From Halomonas sp. S3-1-1 (lineage in GTDB: Bacteria; Pseudomonadota; Gammaproteobacteria; Pseudomonadales; Halomonadaceae), in assembly GCF_023757625.1 (NCBI RefSeq), contig NZ_JALGBZ010000008.1:1-64000 (forward strand): a DNA stretch of 64,000 bases, in the 5' to 3' direction. Within the stretch, counting starts at the first letter, position 1, and each line of letters begins with the position of its first letter. Both the position numbers and the translations under genes were made by a program. The notes under the pieces are model-generated. The model was not told the origin of the DNA. It saw only the letters and a list, made by a program, of their open reading frames with translations, and made no database searches. Below, one piece after another: positions 52,040 through 61,163 of this stretch.

Positions 52040-54184
52040 TTACTGCCACAGGGTGTCGTATTGCTGCCAATAGCGATCCAAGTCGCGCTCCTGGGTGATG
52101 GTGTAAAGGTCGTACCGGCGGCTCAAACGTGCGCCGCCGTCGCGGGTGAGCGGCTGCCACCTAAGCGTCGTGCTATTGCGGCTAGAGAAGGTAAAAAACG
52201 CATCCAGCGGAATGGTGAGATAGAGGCCCTTGTCGAAGCTGCCCTCGCCAAAATCATCGCCGGCATCGGTCAGGGTGCCAAAGGCGCCCAGGCGAACGCC
52301 GGAGTCGAACTCGCGGGAAAGATCCAGCGTGGCGCCAATGTCACCGGCCAGGTAACGACCCACGCTCAGTTTGGCCAGCACGTCTTCCACGCCGGTTTCC
52401 ACATAGGCGTTGATGTGGCCTGTCCAAACGCTGTAATCACGTAGGTCGAATCGCTGGTCGAAGTCGCGTTGGCGCACCCAGTTGATGTCCGCGCCGAGCG
52501 CCCAGGGGGCGTCGAACTCGCGGTACAGCCACTCGGCACCGACGCCGGCGTACATCATTTCCAGTATCCCCCCATAGCCCATGGCGTATACGTTATCGCT
52601 CACCTTGGCCGTGCGCGTGTACTGCAGGTTCTCGATACCGAAGGGCGACTCCGACAGGTAATCCCCTACAAATGTACGCACCCTGGGGAGCCGAGAGTTG
52701 GCAATATATTCGTAGTTGCCCAGGTTATCCGCCACTGTCCAGGCCATGCTGCCGGAGAACCAGCCGTTGGGGTCGGTTTGATACTCGGCGCTGAGCTGGG
52801 CTTTTAGACGGTAAAGGTAGCCATCCGGGCCGCCGAAGTTTTGATCGAGCCGGGGTCCCAACTGCCAGTTGAAGCGCTGAGCCGGCGCTTGATGCAGCGT
52901 CTCGCCGGCACTATTTTCTAATCTGGCATGGGTATAAATGCCGTATCGATAGGCGTACTCATGATCGGCCGAGGTTGTTGCCTGTACGAACTGCTCACGG
53001 TCATGAACGCTTTCGCGCAGCGGCAAGCCTCGCTCCTCCCAGTCAAAGCGGAACGTTTCGATCTCGTCATCGGCCTGGGCGTTCAGGATGCGGTTCGCGC
53101 GGCCCTCGCTTTGGGCCAGAGAGCGAAAGCGCCCGGGCCTGGCGGTAACGGTTAGGCTATCGCCCTGGCGGGAGATGCGCTCCACCTGCATGCCGGCATT
53201 TTCGTTTAGTCGTTGGCTGGCCGCGGCCCAGCTTGCCTGCGGCGCGGCGTCCAGCGGCTGTGGAGGTGGGTCGTTTTTTAACTGGTCAAGCCCGTTGAGG
53301 TCGAGGTTGAAAGTGATGCCCGCCATGGCCGTATTGCCGCGCTGCCACCCGGTATGTAGCTCCACATTGTCGCTAATGGCCAAGCGCGCCCCCACGTTGA
53401 AGCGGCTATCCTGAACCTGATCATTGTCCTGAGGTTCATTGGAGTAATCGTTGCCTTCGTACTCGAGCTGCAGGATCAAGGGATCCCAGGGTGTCTGGTA
53501 CTCTACACCGCCGAAAACCGCCGCGGGCCCCGCAAAGTACTGGCCGAAATTGAGCTCGCCGCCGCCTGAGCCGCTGTTGGCCGAACGATTATCGAAGCGA
53601 TCCGCCAGCCAGCCAAAGGGAGAGTCGATATCGCTTGCGGCCCCCAGGTAGCCCCAGCCCAGTCCTGCGGTGAAATCGAAATTACCCCAGCGTTTACTGG
53701 CGGCCACATATTCGGCGCCAAACAGCGTGGTACCGCCTATATCGCGTGCGCCCACGGCCAGCTGTGGCCAGTAGCGGGTTTCTTCCAATAGTCTCAGTTT
53801 GGCATCGAAACCCTTATCCAGGTTGCGGTCATACAGCGGGCCTGGCCGGTTCTCAACGGAGACGTAGCGAAAACCGCCTTCGAACCAGCGGGTGGGTTGG
53901 ACAAACACGTTATAGCGTCGATAGGGTTCGGTGCGGCTAGCGCTCACCGACATTTCACCTAGCGGGTTCATGCGCGCGGTGGGCGTTTGCATAATGCCCA
54001 CACCGCCGAAATCGCTTTGACCATGGCCCAGCTGCCCGGCCAGGCCATCGGCGGCGGCCACGTTGGGCAAAAAGAAAGCGACCAGCGTGATGCGCGCCAA
54101 TACAGGTGGTTTTGGCGCAGGTAAGTAACCGCGAAAGAAAGAGGGAGCCAAAAAGTGAACTAGGGAGCGTGCCATTGAGTACAT
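52040..54184 (-). CDS. gfcD: GfcD/YjbH-family outer-membrane protein of exopolysaccharide export
   Basis: A 714-residue protein with an N-terminal signal or anchor ending near NVAAADG, then beta-rich repeats with many aromatic strand ends and the opening GVGIMQTPTARMNPLGEMSVS. This is the mark of the YjbH/GfcD family. The C-terminus ends LDRYWQQYDTLWQ. It is thought to form an outer-membrane channel for a group-4-like or Yjb polysaccharide. The ATG at 54184 lies inside the 3' end of gfcC; a second ATG is three codons on. Last gene of gfcABCD. Confidence 0.85.
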   Translation of the reverse strand: MYSMARSLVHFLAPSFFRGYLPAPKPPVLARITLVAFFLPNVAAADGLAGQLGHGQSDFGGVGIMQTPTARMNPLGEMSVSASRTEPYRRYNVFVQPTRWFEGGFRYVSVENRPGPLYDRNLDKGFDAKLRLLEETRYWPQLAVGARDIGGTTLFGAEYVAASKRWGNFDFTAGLGWGYLGAASDIDSPFGWLADRFDNRSANSGSGGGELNFGQYFAGPAAVFGGVEYQTPWDPLILQLEYEGNDYSNEPQDNDQVQDSRFNVGARLAISDNVELHTGWQRGNTAMAGITFNLDLNGLDQLKNDPPPQPLDAAPQASWAAASQRLNENAGMQVERISRQGDSLTVTARPGRFRSLAQSEGRANRILNAQADDEIETFRFDWEERGLPLRESVHDREQFVQATTSADHEYAYRYGIYTHARLENSAGETLHQAPAQRFNWQLGPRLDQNFGGPDGYLYRLKAQLSAEYQTDPNGWFSGSMAWTVADNLGNYEYIANSRLPRVRTFVGDYLSESPFGIENLQYTRTAKVSDNVYAMGYGGILEMMYAGVGAEWLYREFDAPWALGADINWVRQRDFDQRFDLRDYSVWTGHINAYVETGVEDVLAKLSVGRYLAGDIGATLDLSREFDSGVRLGAFGTLTDAGDDFGEGSFDKGLYLTIPLDAFFTFSSRNSTTLRWQPLTRDGGARLSRRYDLYTITQERDLDRYWQQYDTLWQ

Positions 54185-54990
54185 TGATCGCCAGGGAGTT
54201 GAGCGGCCAACACGCCTGGCAGCCGCTGATTGATGATATCCGGTTCTTCCGTCGTGCCGGGAAAGGCAAACGCACCCATCAGCCCTTGCCGATTAGGCAG
54301 CTCGATGAGCAAGCGGCTGCCGGGGGCAAGAGGTGTTGCCTCGTGGTTCCAGGCCGCAATGCCTCGTCGTAATACATTGCCTTGGGGCGTTATCAGATAC
54401 GCATGGTCAACGTTCTTGAACGCGTGTTCTGGCAGCGCTTTTTTAATATCGTCGATCGTCATGTTGGGTCGCCAAGCGGTTCGATTAACCCCTTGTAGAC
54501 CCCAGACCTCGACCCAATCAGGAATATCGCAGACGCCCCAATAGGCCACGTTTTCCAGCAGCGGCGCCTCGCGCAGATGAGTGCCCAATGCCAGTAAGTC
54601 CAGCCGCTGAGGGCTTCGCACCGCCTCATTTTCCAAACTGCGTAGTGCTTCCTGCCACTTCAAAAGCGCCTGAGCGTAAATCGTATTACCTGTCACTTGG
54701 GCACTTATTACTAACGTGCCCAGCTCTTCGGTCAAGTAGCGCCGCTGTTGTGGTTGGCGCTGCTGGTCGGGGAGCAGGAGAGCATAGGCATGGCTCCAAC
54801 TGATGGGCGTCGCCTGTTGAGAGAGTGTTTCCAGCCAAGCATCGGCCAACGTGCGCTCGCTCGGTTCGGTGGCGTGGCTCGCTTGCGTCATGCCTGACAC
54901 AAGAGCGCCCGCCAGCAGCGCCTTGATCACCAGACGTTTAGCGTAAAAAAAGTGCGCTCGAGTAGTGGCGCGATCAATCGTGGTTCTCAT
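54160..54990 (-). CDS. gfcC: GfcC/YjbG-family capsule biosynthesis protein
   Basis: A 276-residue periplasmic protein. Residues 1-41 form a signal peptide with a long basic head (cleavage near SHATEP). The body has the GfcC layout: YLTEELGTLVISAQVTGN, VWGLQGVNRTAWRP, and VLRRGIAAWNHEATPLAPGSRLLIELP. It is a ubiquitin-like-fold protein of EPS export. Its end overlaps gfcD by 25 bases. Confidence 0.85.
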   Translation of the reverse strand: MRTTIDRATTRAHFFYAKRLVIKALLAGALVSGMTQASHATEPSERTLADAWLETLSQQATPISWSHAYALLLPDQQRQPQQRRYLTEELGTLVISAQVTGNTIYAQALLKWQEALRSLENEAVRSPQRLDLLALGTHLREAPLLENVAYWGVCDIPDWVEVWGLQGVNRTAWRPNMTIDDIKKALPEHAFKNVDHAYLITPQGNVLRRGIAAWNHEATPLAPGSRLLIELPNRQGLMGAFAFPGTTEEPDIINQRLPGVLAAQLPGDQCTQWHAP

Positions 54991-55055
54991 GGTTCTCGCT
55001 TAAAGCAGCACGGGCAGTTGGACGGGGCGATGACTATCAGCGCCGTAGTGGCGAA

Positions 55056-55730
55056 TTAGCTATCCCACCAGGGGCGAGCCACTTGCCATTTGATGTCAGG
55101 GCCACCGGGCCAGGCTAATTCATCCACTTCCCACAGCCTTTGTGTCGCGGGGTCTTTCCACCACTGAGCCCTGGTCGTTCGGCCGTTATCCCAGGTATAC
55201 GTGACGTCGCAGGGCTGAAGCAGCAGCTCGGTCAACAATAGCGCACGTGCTCGAGGTGCTTTGCACGTCATATGCCCCTCAGCGCGATGAGCATGGCTGA
55301 GCCCATCGGTATCGACCCAGTGGCGTTCTATCCAGAAGCGGGGTTGCGAACGCTGCCAGGGCAGTTCGCCGGCCGCGGCAAGAGAATCAGCAGTGGCCGA
55401 GCGGTCAAGATAATAGCGCGTGGTCAACAAGTCTCCCTCTGGAGTGGACACTGCATGTAAACCACCACTTTCCAGGCTTAAAAAGCCACGTTGGTAGGGC
55501 CAGTGCGTTTGCGTACCGGTTTGAGCGCCCAATACCAGCAGGCCGCGCTGGGTAGAGCCATCGAACGCTAAAGAGGCATACGGTATCCTGTCTGCCTGAG
55601 AAGCCGTTGCCCGGCCCTTGCTCGGATCCAGTGCCACGATGGCTTGGCCTATAGGAGAACTTTCGAGCACACTACAGCCTGCTATCGCTACTAAACTGAT
55701 GGCGCCCGTCACCGTCTTGAGCGCTTGCAT
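55056..55730 (-). CDS. gfcB: GfcB/YjbF-family lipoprotein
   Basis: A 224-residue lipoprotein with lipobox IAGC (signal 1-18) and the YjbF features PYASLAFDG, GRTTRAQWWKDPATQRLWEV and a final IKWQVARPWW. The ATG at 55730 gives a proper short signal peptide; in-frame ATGs further upstream would bury it. It is the second gene of the operon and probably sits in the outer membrane beside GfcD. Confidence 0.85.
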   Translation of the reverse strand: MQALKTVTGAISLVAIAGCSVLESSPIGQAIVALDPSKGRATASQADRIPYASLAFDGSTQRGLLVLGAQTGTQTHWPYQRGFLSLESGGLHAVSTPEGDLLTTRYYLDRSATADSLAAAGELPWQRSQPRFWIERHWVDTDGLSHAHRAEGHMTCKAPRARALLLTELLLQPCDVTYTWDNGRTTRAQWWKDPATQRLWEVDELAWPGGPDIKWQVARPWWDS

Positions 55731-55867
55731 ACGGCTTTTTCTTTCGCCATTGAAAACACGAGTGAAAAACGGGGAAGCAGGACGCATAAAAGCCGCTAAA
55801 AAGCGGCTCTTGCACATCTCGATGTCGCGATTAGCCCGGCGCGATTTTATGTATTTCAAGCGTAGCC

Positions 55868-56236
55868 TCAGCGCGTTCCGGTCGTACCCGTTGTACCGCT
55901 GGTGCCACTCGTACCGCTGGCGCCGGATGACTCTGCGGCGATACCGGCTGCCACCTGGGAGGGCGTGCTGGTGGTCAAGGTGGTCGCACTGGTGTTCAAC
56001 GCGCCAGACAAACCGCCCGGTGCGGCGCCTCCTGCCGTAACGCCTGCGCTAGCCGACGTGGTGGTTGTGCTCTGGCCGGCAGCGCTAGAGCTTGAGGCGT
56101 TGCTAGCTGGGGCAGAGCCGCCAGGCTCGACACCGCTTTCGATCGATGTTGCGCTATCAGGCGTTGTTTGCGCCGAGGCTAGCGAAGCGACGAGCACGCC
56201 TCCTGCGACCAATAAAATCAATGCTTTTTTTAACAT
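55868..56236 (-). CDS. gfcA: GfcA/YjbE-like small secreted protein
   Basis: A 122-residue protein with a signal peptide (1-23, cleaved at ASA-QTT) and an almost wholly Ser/Thr/Gly/Ala mature part, ending in TSGTSGTTGTTGTR. Low complexity prevents firm homology; the call rests on size, composition and its place before gfcBCD. GGAGATAGAGC precedes the ATG. First gene of the operon. Confidence 0.7.
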   Translation of the reverse strand: MLKKALILLVAGGVLVASLASAQTTPDSATSIESGVEPGGSAPASNASSSSAAGQSTTTTSASAGVTAGGAAPGGLSGALNTSATTLTTSTPSQVAAGIAAESSGASGTSGTSGTTGTTGTR

Positions 56237-56938
56237 TGCTCTATCTCCAGATAAAGTGAGTAGCCGCCATTTTGGCTTATAAAGCATGCAGGTATTGTGT
56301 TGCTCATGCGAGTATCGGAAGCCTGATCCAGTCATGAGAAGCGGCGGCCACCGATTTGGATTGAATGGTAACCCGTAAATATCCTGGAGAATAGATCCAG
56401 GCTAACATTCAAGTCTTTTATTGGTAAGTCTAAATAATGATTCATTCGTTTAAGAAAATGAAGCTCAGTATTTAATTAGAAAAATGTGTTGAACTTTAAA
56501 AAAAGCTGAATTCTTCTATAAGCTTTCTTTGCTTAAAAAAAGTTATAAGCGTTAAGTGAATATGTAATAAAAGAGTGTTATTAACCATAGCTACCATAGC
56601 TGTAGTTGAGCCTTGCCTGGAGTGAGAAAACAGTATGTTATGGCTGACAAGAAGGAAGAGTGCGGTTCAAGGCGGTTTTTGAGTCGTTTCTGTACAGACT
56701 GGAAGATTCCCACTAAACGTTTTTCATTCGTAATGCGTTATTGGTAGTGGTCAGATTGTGCAGGCTAGTCCCGCTGGAGTGATGCACCAGGTGGTGGCGC
56801 GTTTTAGAGATATAGCGGCTGGTTTAGCACAACATATTTAGGTAGCATTGCCGCTCATTTAACCGCGTATTTCAAAGTATTCAAGGTATCTGCTGGCGCC
56901 AGCCGTGCAGGTGGATTTTTTTACATCGAGTAAAACGG
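56237..56938. other. 700-base A+T-rich control region between gfcABCD and wza
   Basis: No gene is visible. The middle (56400-56600) is strongly A+T-rich compared with the rest of the locus. CCATAGCTACCATAGCTGTAG near 56585 carries a short direct repeat, and GGTAGCAT at 56841 resembles part of an ops (RfaH) element. It must hold the promoters of both divergent EPS operons, but I cannot place them with certainty. Confidence 0.5.
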
Positions 56939-58087
56939 ATGTTTCAGCCATATCTCGTCTCCCGCCCACTGCGGCGGCTATCTCTTGCTGCAGCTTACCT
57001 GAGCGCTCTTGCCGGTGTGCTGACGCTATCCGGGTGTGCGCTGGCGCCGGGGGGGCACCTTGATGCCAATACACAAGCCGCGCCCATCGATAACTTGATC
57101 GATGTTCAGCCTATTACGCCGGGGCTTTTAGCGACCATGCCGCACGCAGGCAATCGCGCCACGCCCATGCCAAGCGAGCTTCGCCAGGCAATCGATGAAT
57201 GGGAGTACCGTATCGGTGCCGGCGATGTGCTGAGTATCGTCGTATACGATCATCCTGAATTGACCATTCCCGCCGGCAGCGAACGCGGGGCGGAAGAGGG
57301 CGGTAATCGAGTGCGCAGCGACGGCACTATTTTTTACCCCTTTGCCGGTCGTGTTCAGGTCGCCGGATTGACCCTGGAAGAGGTACGCGAACTGCTGACT
57401 CAGCGCCTGAGTGGCGTTATTCAAACGCCTCAAGTGGACGTCAGCGTCGCCGCTTTTCGCTCGCAGAAGGTTCAGGTAAGCGGTGCCGTTGCAAGTCCGG
57501 GTAGCGTGCCCGTCACGACCGTGCCGCTCACTGTGATCGATGCCGTGAGCCAGACAGGGGGCGCTACCGAAGACGCCAATTGGCACGAGGTATATCTGAC
57601 TCGAAACGGCGTGGAGCAGCGCCTTTCTCTTTTCAGCCTGTTGCGTGAAGGTGATCAAACCCAAAACCGATTGCTGCGAGATGGCGATGTACTGCACATA
57701 CCCAGCGCTGAGAGCCAAGTGGTTTCCGTCATGGGGCAGGTGAATTCGCCTGGCAATGTTCGCTTGGGTAACGAGCGTTTATCGCTTTCTGATGTGCTAG
57801 CGCAAGCGGGCGGCGTCAATGAAGTCACCGCCGAACCTTCGGGCATCTTTGTCATTCGCGGTAATGAACTGGGCAGCGACCGCTTGGCGACCGTTTATCA
57901 GTTGGATATAAGCAATGCCGCTGCCTTCGTACTGGGAAGCCGGTTTGCGATGCAGCCAAATGACGTGGTGTACGTGACCACCGCACCAATTGCCCGCTGG
58001 AACCGTGTGATCAGTCAACTCCTGCCGTCCGTTCGCTTGCCAGGCTATGCCGCAGGCAGTATTTCCGACTCACGTGATCTGCAATAA
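56939..58087 (+). CDS. wza: Outer-membrane polysaccharide export protein Wza
   Basis: A 382-residue lipoprotein with lipobox LSGC at about 33, then a PES domain (YRIGAGDVLSIVVYDHPEL, RVRSDGTIFYPFAGRVQVAG) and SLBB domains (KVQVSGAVASPGSVPVT, VVSVMGQVNSPGNVRLG). This is the octameric channel of Wzy-dependent export. A C-terminal amphipathic helix follows TAPIARWNRVISQLLP. The ATG at 56939 has only a weak GAG upstream. wzb and wzc follow. Confidence 0.95.
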   Translation: MFQPYLVSRPLRRLSLAAAYLSALAGVLTLSGCALAPGGHLDANTQAAPIDNLIDVQPITPGLLATMPHAGNRATPMPSELRQAIDEWEYRIGAGDVLSIVVYDHPELTIPAGSERGAEEGGNRVRSDGTIFYPFAGRVQVAGLTLEEVRELLTQRLSGVIQTPQVDVSVAAFRSQKVQVSGAVASPGSVPVTTVPLTVIDAVSQTGGATEDANWHEVYLTRNGVEQRLSLFSLLREGDQTQNRLLRDGDVLHIPSAESQVVSVMGQVNSPGNVRLGNERLSLSDVLAQAGGVNEVTAEPSGIFVIRGNELGSDRLATVYQLDISNAAAFVLGSRFAMQPNDVVYVTTAPIARWNRVISQLLPSVRLPGYAAGSISDSRDLQ

Positions 58088-58137
58088 AACTCTGATATAA
58101 CGTCGCCATAACGATTCGAAGCAGGATAGTCACCGCC

Positions 58138-58578
58138 ATGTTTCAGCATATTTTAGTGGTATGTGTGGGCAACGTATGCCGTAGCCCCGTGGCGGAGGCC
58201 ATGCTTCGAAAGCGCCTGCCGGGCAGGCAGTTTTCGTCTGCCGGGTTGGGCGCGCTGGTAGGTAGCCAAATCGATGCCAATGCTCGTGCCTTGGCTGAGA
58301 AGGACGGGCTCGAGATGGGTGACCATCAGGCTCGCCAGCTTACCCGAGAGATGCTCGATCGCGCCGATCTGATACTAGTCATGAGCGACCAGCAGCGTCT
58401 GGCTGTCGCAGAGCTTTCTTCAGCCGCGCTTGGCAAAACGATGCGGCTAGGACAGTGGCTTGAAAATGGTCGGGGCAAGGATATCCCTGACCCGTATCGA
58501 AAAAGTGCGGAAATATTTCAGCACGTTCATCAGCTAATGGATCAGGCCGTACAAGCCTGGGTCTCGAAGCTGGCGTAA
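58138..58578 (+). CDS. wzb: Low-molecular-weight protein tyrosine phosphatase Wzb
   Basis: Dephosphorylates the Wzc kinase. In its 146 residues the P-loop is CVGNVCRS with nucleophile C9 and R15, and the general-acid Asp is in DIPDPYRKS (about 116). Placed between wza and wzc, as in E. coli capsule and colanic-acid clusters. Confidence 0.95.
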   Translation: MFQHILVVCVGNVCRSPVAEAMLRKRLPGRQFSSAGLGALVGSQIDANARALAEKDGLEMGDHQARQLTREMLDRADLILVMSDQQRLAVAELSSAALGKTMRLGQWLENGRGKDIPDPYRKSAEIFQHVHQLMDQAVQAWVSKLA

Positions 58579-58616
58579 CGTCGCCCCTGAATAGCCAAAA
58601 TGGATGTAGCCAAAGC

Positions 58617-60848
58617 ATGAGTGATGTGACGGCCCAGCGCCCTGTTGGAAACGATAGTGATGAAATCGATTTAGGCCGCCTATTCGGTCTGCTGCTGGAC
58701 AAAAAGTGGTGGATTGTGGGAATCACCGGGATATTCGCCGCTATTGGCGTTCTCGTGGCCTTGAGCGCAACGCCTGTTTACCAAGGGGATGCGCTGGTAC
58801 AAGTCGAAAAGCGATCGTCGATCAACCCGCTGGAGGGGTTGGGCGACATGCTGGGGCCGGAGAGTGAGTCCTCGACGTCTGCCGAAGTGCAGATTTTGCA
58901 GTCGCGCATGGTGCTAGGCCAAGTGGTCGATCGCATCTCGCTCGATACCGTAGTAACACCTAATACGCTCCCCCTTATTGGCGGCTTCATTCAGCGCCGC
59001 GGTATCAATCGGCCTGACTTCATGCAGGGCCACGCAAGTGTATGGGGTAACGAGAGTATCGATGTCGGCCGACTCGAAGTGGACGATGCCTACCGTGGTA
59101 TGCCCTTCACCCTGAAAGTAGAAAACGAGTCTGCCAGCGAGTACTCGCTATGGTTAAACGGCGAGCGTTTGGGTAATGGCCAGGTAGGCGAATTTAGCAG
59201 CTTCCTTGAGGGCGCCGTACAGGTGAGCGTGGTAGAGCTCTCTGCTACTCCGGGCGCTGAATTCATCTTGACCAAAGCGGTTCGCTCCAATGCTATTAAC
59301 CACTTGAGAGGTAATCTGAGCGTAAGCGAGCAGGGTGGTGGTGGACGTGGCGGCAGTACCGGCATCTTCAAACTCACTTTGAAGGGTGAAAATAGGCAGG
59401 CTATTCGCCGCTCTCTTAATGCAGTTATAGAAACGTTTTTGACCCAAAACGTCGAGCGGCAATCCGCTGAGGCCGAACAGCGCCTGGCGTTTTTGGAAGA
59501 GCAGTCGCCGGAACTGCGCGAGCAGCTCAACTCCGCTGAAAACCGTCTCAACGAATACCGGGTCAACGCCGAAAGCGTGGATCTTAACAGCGAGTCTCAG
59601 GCAGCAATCAACCGTTACATCGCGTTGGAGCAAAACCTCAACGAACTGGAACTTCAGGAGGCGGAGCTGTCTCAGCGCTTCACTCCAAACCACCCGAGTT
59701 ACCAAGCGCTTTTGCGCCAAAAGCGACGCCTACAAAACGATTTGGATCAGTTGGACGAGCAGGTCAGCCAGCTTCCTGAAACCCAGCAGGAGATCGTTCG
59801 TCTAACGCGCGAAGTGGAAGTGACGCAAGCCATTTACGTTAACGTGTTGAACAAAACCCAGGAACTACAGATGACCCGCGCCGGCACCGTGGGCAACGTG
59901 CGTATCATCGATGACGCCCTCGTAGGCGGTGGCCCTATTGCGCCGAGAAAATCGCTCATCGTAATGGTCGCGACACTGCTTGGGGGAATGTTGGCCGTTG
60001 GAGGAGTGCTGGCGCTGGGACTCCTTCGCCGGGGAATAGAATCCGCCGAACAGATCGAGCAAAGCGGATTGCCGGTATATGCAACGATCCCGCTATCGGA
60101 AGCGCAGCAGAAACTGGTACGTAAAGTAAAAGGTAAAAAAGATAAACGAAGCCATCAGGTCATCAGCGGCATTTTGGCCAAGCACGACCCTACCGATCTT
60201 TCCATAGAGGCGCTGCGCGGTCTTCGTACTAGCCTGCATTTCGCGATGATGGAAGCCAAAAATTCATGTTTGATGATCACCGGTTCGAGCCCCGGTATCG
60301 GTAAGAGTTTTATAGCGGTGAACCTGGCCGCCGTGTGCGCTCAGGCAGGGCAAAAGGTCCTCGTAATTGATGCGGACATGCGCAAGGGCCACATTCATCA
60401 TGCATTTGGTGGGCAAAGCGCCGAAGGCCTTTCTGACGTACTTTCTGGTCGCAGTGGCTGGCAAACACAGGTGCGCGCAAGCCAGGTAGAGGGGCTGAGC
60501 TATATGTCTCGAGGCATCGCGCCGCCTAATCCCTCCGAGCTATTGATGAGCCAGCATTTCGCTCAGCTACTTAGTGAAGCCGAGCGGCAGTTTGATCTGG
60601 TGATCGTGGATACTCCGCCAGTACTGGCAGTGACCGACCCCGCCGTGGTGGGTAGTCATTGTGGTACGACCTTGTTATTGGCACGTTTTGAAATCAATAC
60701 GTTGAAAGAGCTACAGCACGCAGCTCGCCGACTGGAAGCGGCAGGCGTGGTGGTGAAAGGTGCCATTTTGAATGCCATGGAGAAAAAGGCGGCCAACAGT
60801 TACGGCTATGGCTACTACCAGTACAGCTATAAATCAGTCAACGAGTAA
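58617..60848 (+). CDS. wzc: Tyrosine kinase and polysaccharide co-polymerase Wzc
   Basis: A 743-residue inner-membrane protein. A Wzz domain (helix near 30, DEIDLGRLFGLL), a long periplasmic coiled coil (about 270-410) and a second helix near 445 come first. The BY-kinase domain has Walker A SSPGIGKSF (K563), Walker A' VLVIDADMRKG and Walker B LVIVDTPP. The tyrosine-rich tail is SYGYGYYQYSYKS. Cycling of its phosphorylation with Wzb controls polymer export and chain length. Confidence 0.95.
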   Translation: MSDVTAQRPVGNDSDEIDLGRLFGLLLDKKWWIVGITGIFAAIGVLVALSATPVYQGDALVQVEKRSSINPLEGLGDMLGPESESSTSAEVQILQSRMVLGQVVDRISLDTVVTPNTLPLIGGFIQRRGINRPDFMQGHASVWGNESIDVGRLEVDDAYRGMPFTLKVENESASEYSLWLNGERLGNGQVGEFSSFLEGAVQVSVVELSATPGAEFILTKAVRSNAINHLRGNLSVSEQGGGGRGGSTGIFKLTLKGENRQAIRRSLNAVIETFLTQNVERQSAEAEQRLAFLEEQSPELREQLNSAENRLNEYRVNAESVDLNSESQAAINRYIALEQNLNELELQEAELSQRFTPNHPSYQALLRQKRRLQNDLDQLDEQVSQLPETQQEIVRLTREVEVTQAIYVNVLNKTQELQMTRAGTVGNVRIIDDALVGGGPIAPRKSLIVMVATLLGGMLAVGGVLALGLLRRGIESAEQIEQSGLPVYATIPLSEAQQKLVRKVKGKKDKRSHQVISGILAKHDPTDLSIEALRGLRTSLHFAMMEAKNSCLMITGSSPGIGKSFIAVNLAAVCAQAGQKVLVIDADMRKGHIHHAFGGQSAEGLSDVLSGRSGWQTQVRASQVEGLSYMSRGIAPPNPSELLMSQHFAQLLSEAERQFDLVIVDTPPVLAVTDPAVVGSHCGTTLLLARFEINTLKELQHAARRLEAAGVVVKGAILNAMEKKAANSYGYGYYQYSYKSVNE

Positions 60849-60956
60849 ACCCTCGCTCGAACGGCCTGGCTGGTTTGAAAGCTCAAGTCAGGCCGCTCGA
60901 GCATCAATAATGCGCCTGGTTAGCGCCCTGGGAGCTATAACGAATACTGCGGCCCT

Positions 60957-61163
60957 TTGGTGGGCCCGCAGTGGGAAAGCGTAGCCACGAGCAGGGTACG
61001 GTTGGAGACGCGGGATTACATCTTGGTGATTTTTGCGCAGTGGCCTATCAGGGATGTGTTTTTTCAAGATGTTGAACAAGGCTACGAGATAGTAGGTCGC
61101 TCTCCCATCAACCGGGTGTGGAAGTTTTATGAGTATTATCGACGGTATGGCGCTATTAATTGA
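60957..61163 (+). CDS. Small hypothetical protein coupled to the flippase gene
   Basis: Up to 68 residues from a TTG start (other starts such as TTG or GTG further in are possible). The part from RLETRDYILVIFAQWP to FYEYYRRYGAIN has protein-like composition. The stop overlaps the flippase ATG (TGATG), which implies coupled translation. I do not recognise it; it could be a small protein or the surviving end of a larger gene. The preceding bases (60849-60956) hold an inverted repeat ACTGCGG...CCGCAGT and no gene. Confidence 0.35.
   Translation: MVGPQWESVATSRVRLETRDYILVIFAQWPIRDVFFQDVEQGYEIVGRSPINRVWKFYEYYRRYGAIN

Noticed and set aside
56841..56848. ops element for RfaH before wza
   Set aside because: Only GGTAGCAT matches, without the full consensus; kept as a note within the control region and not listed as a site.
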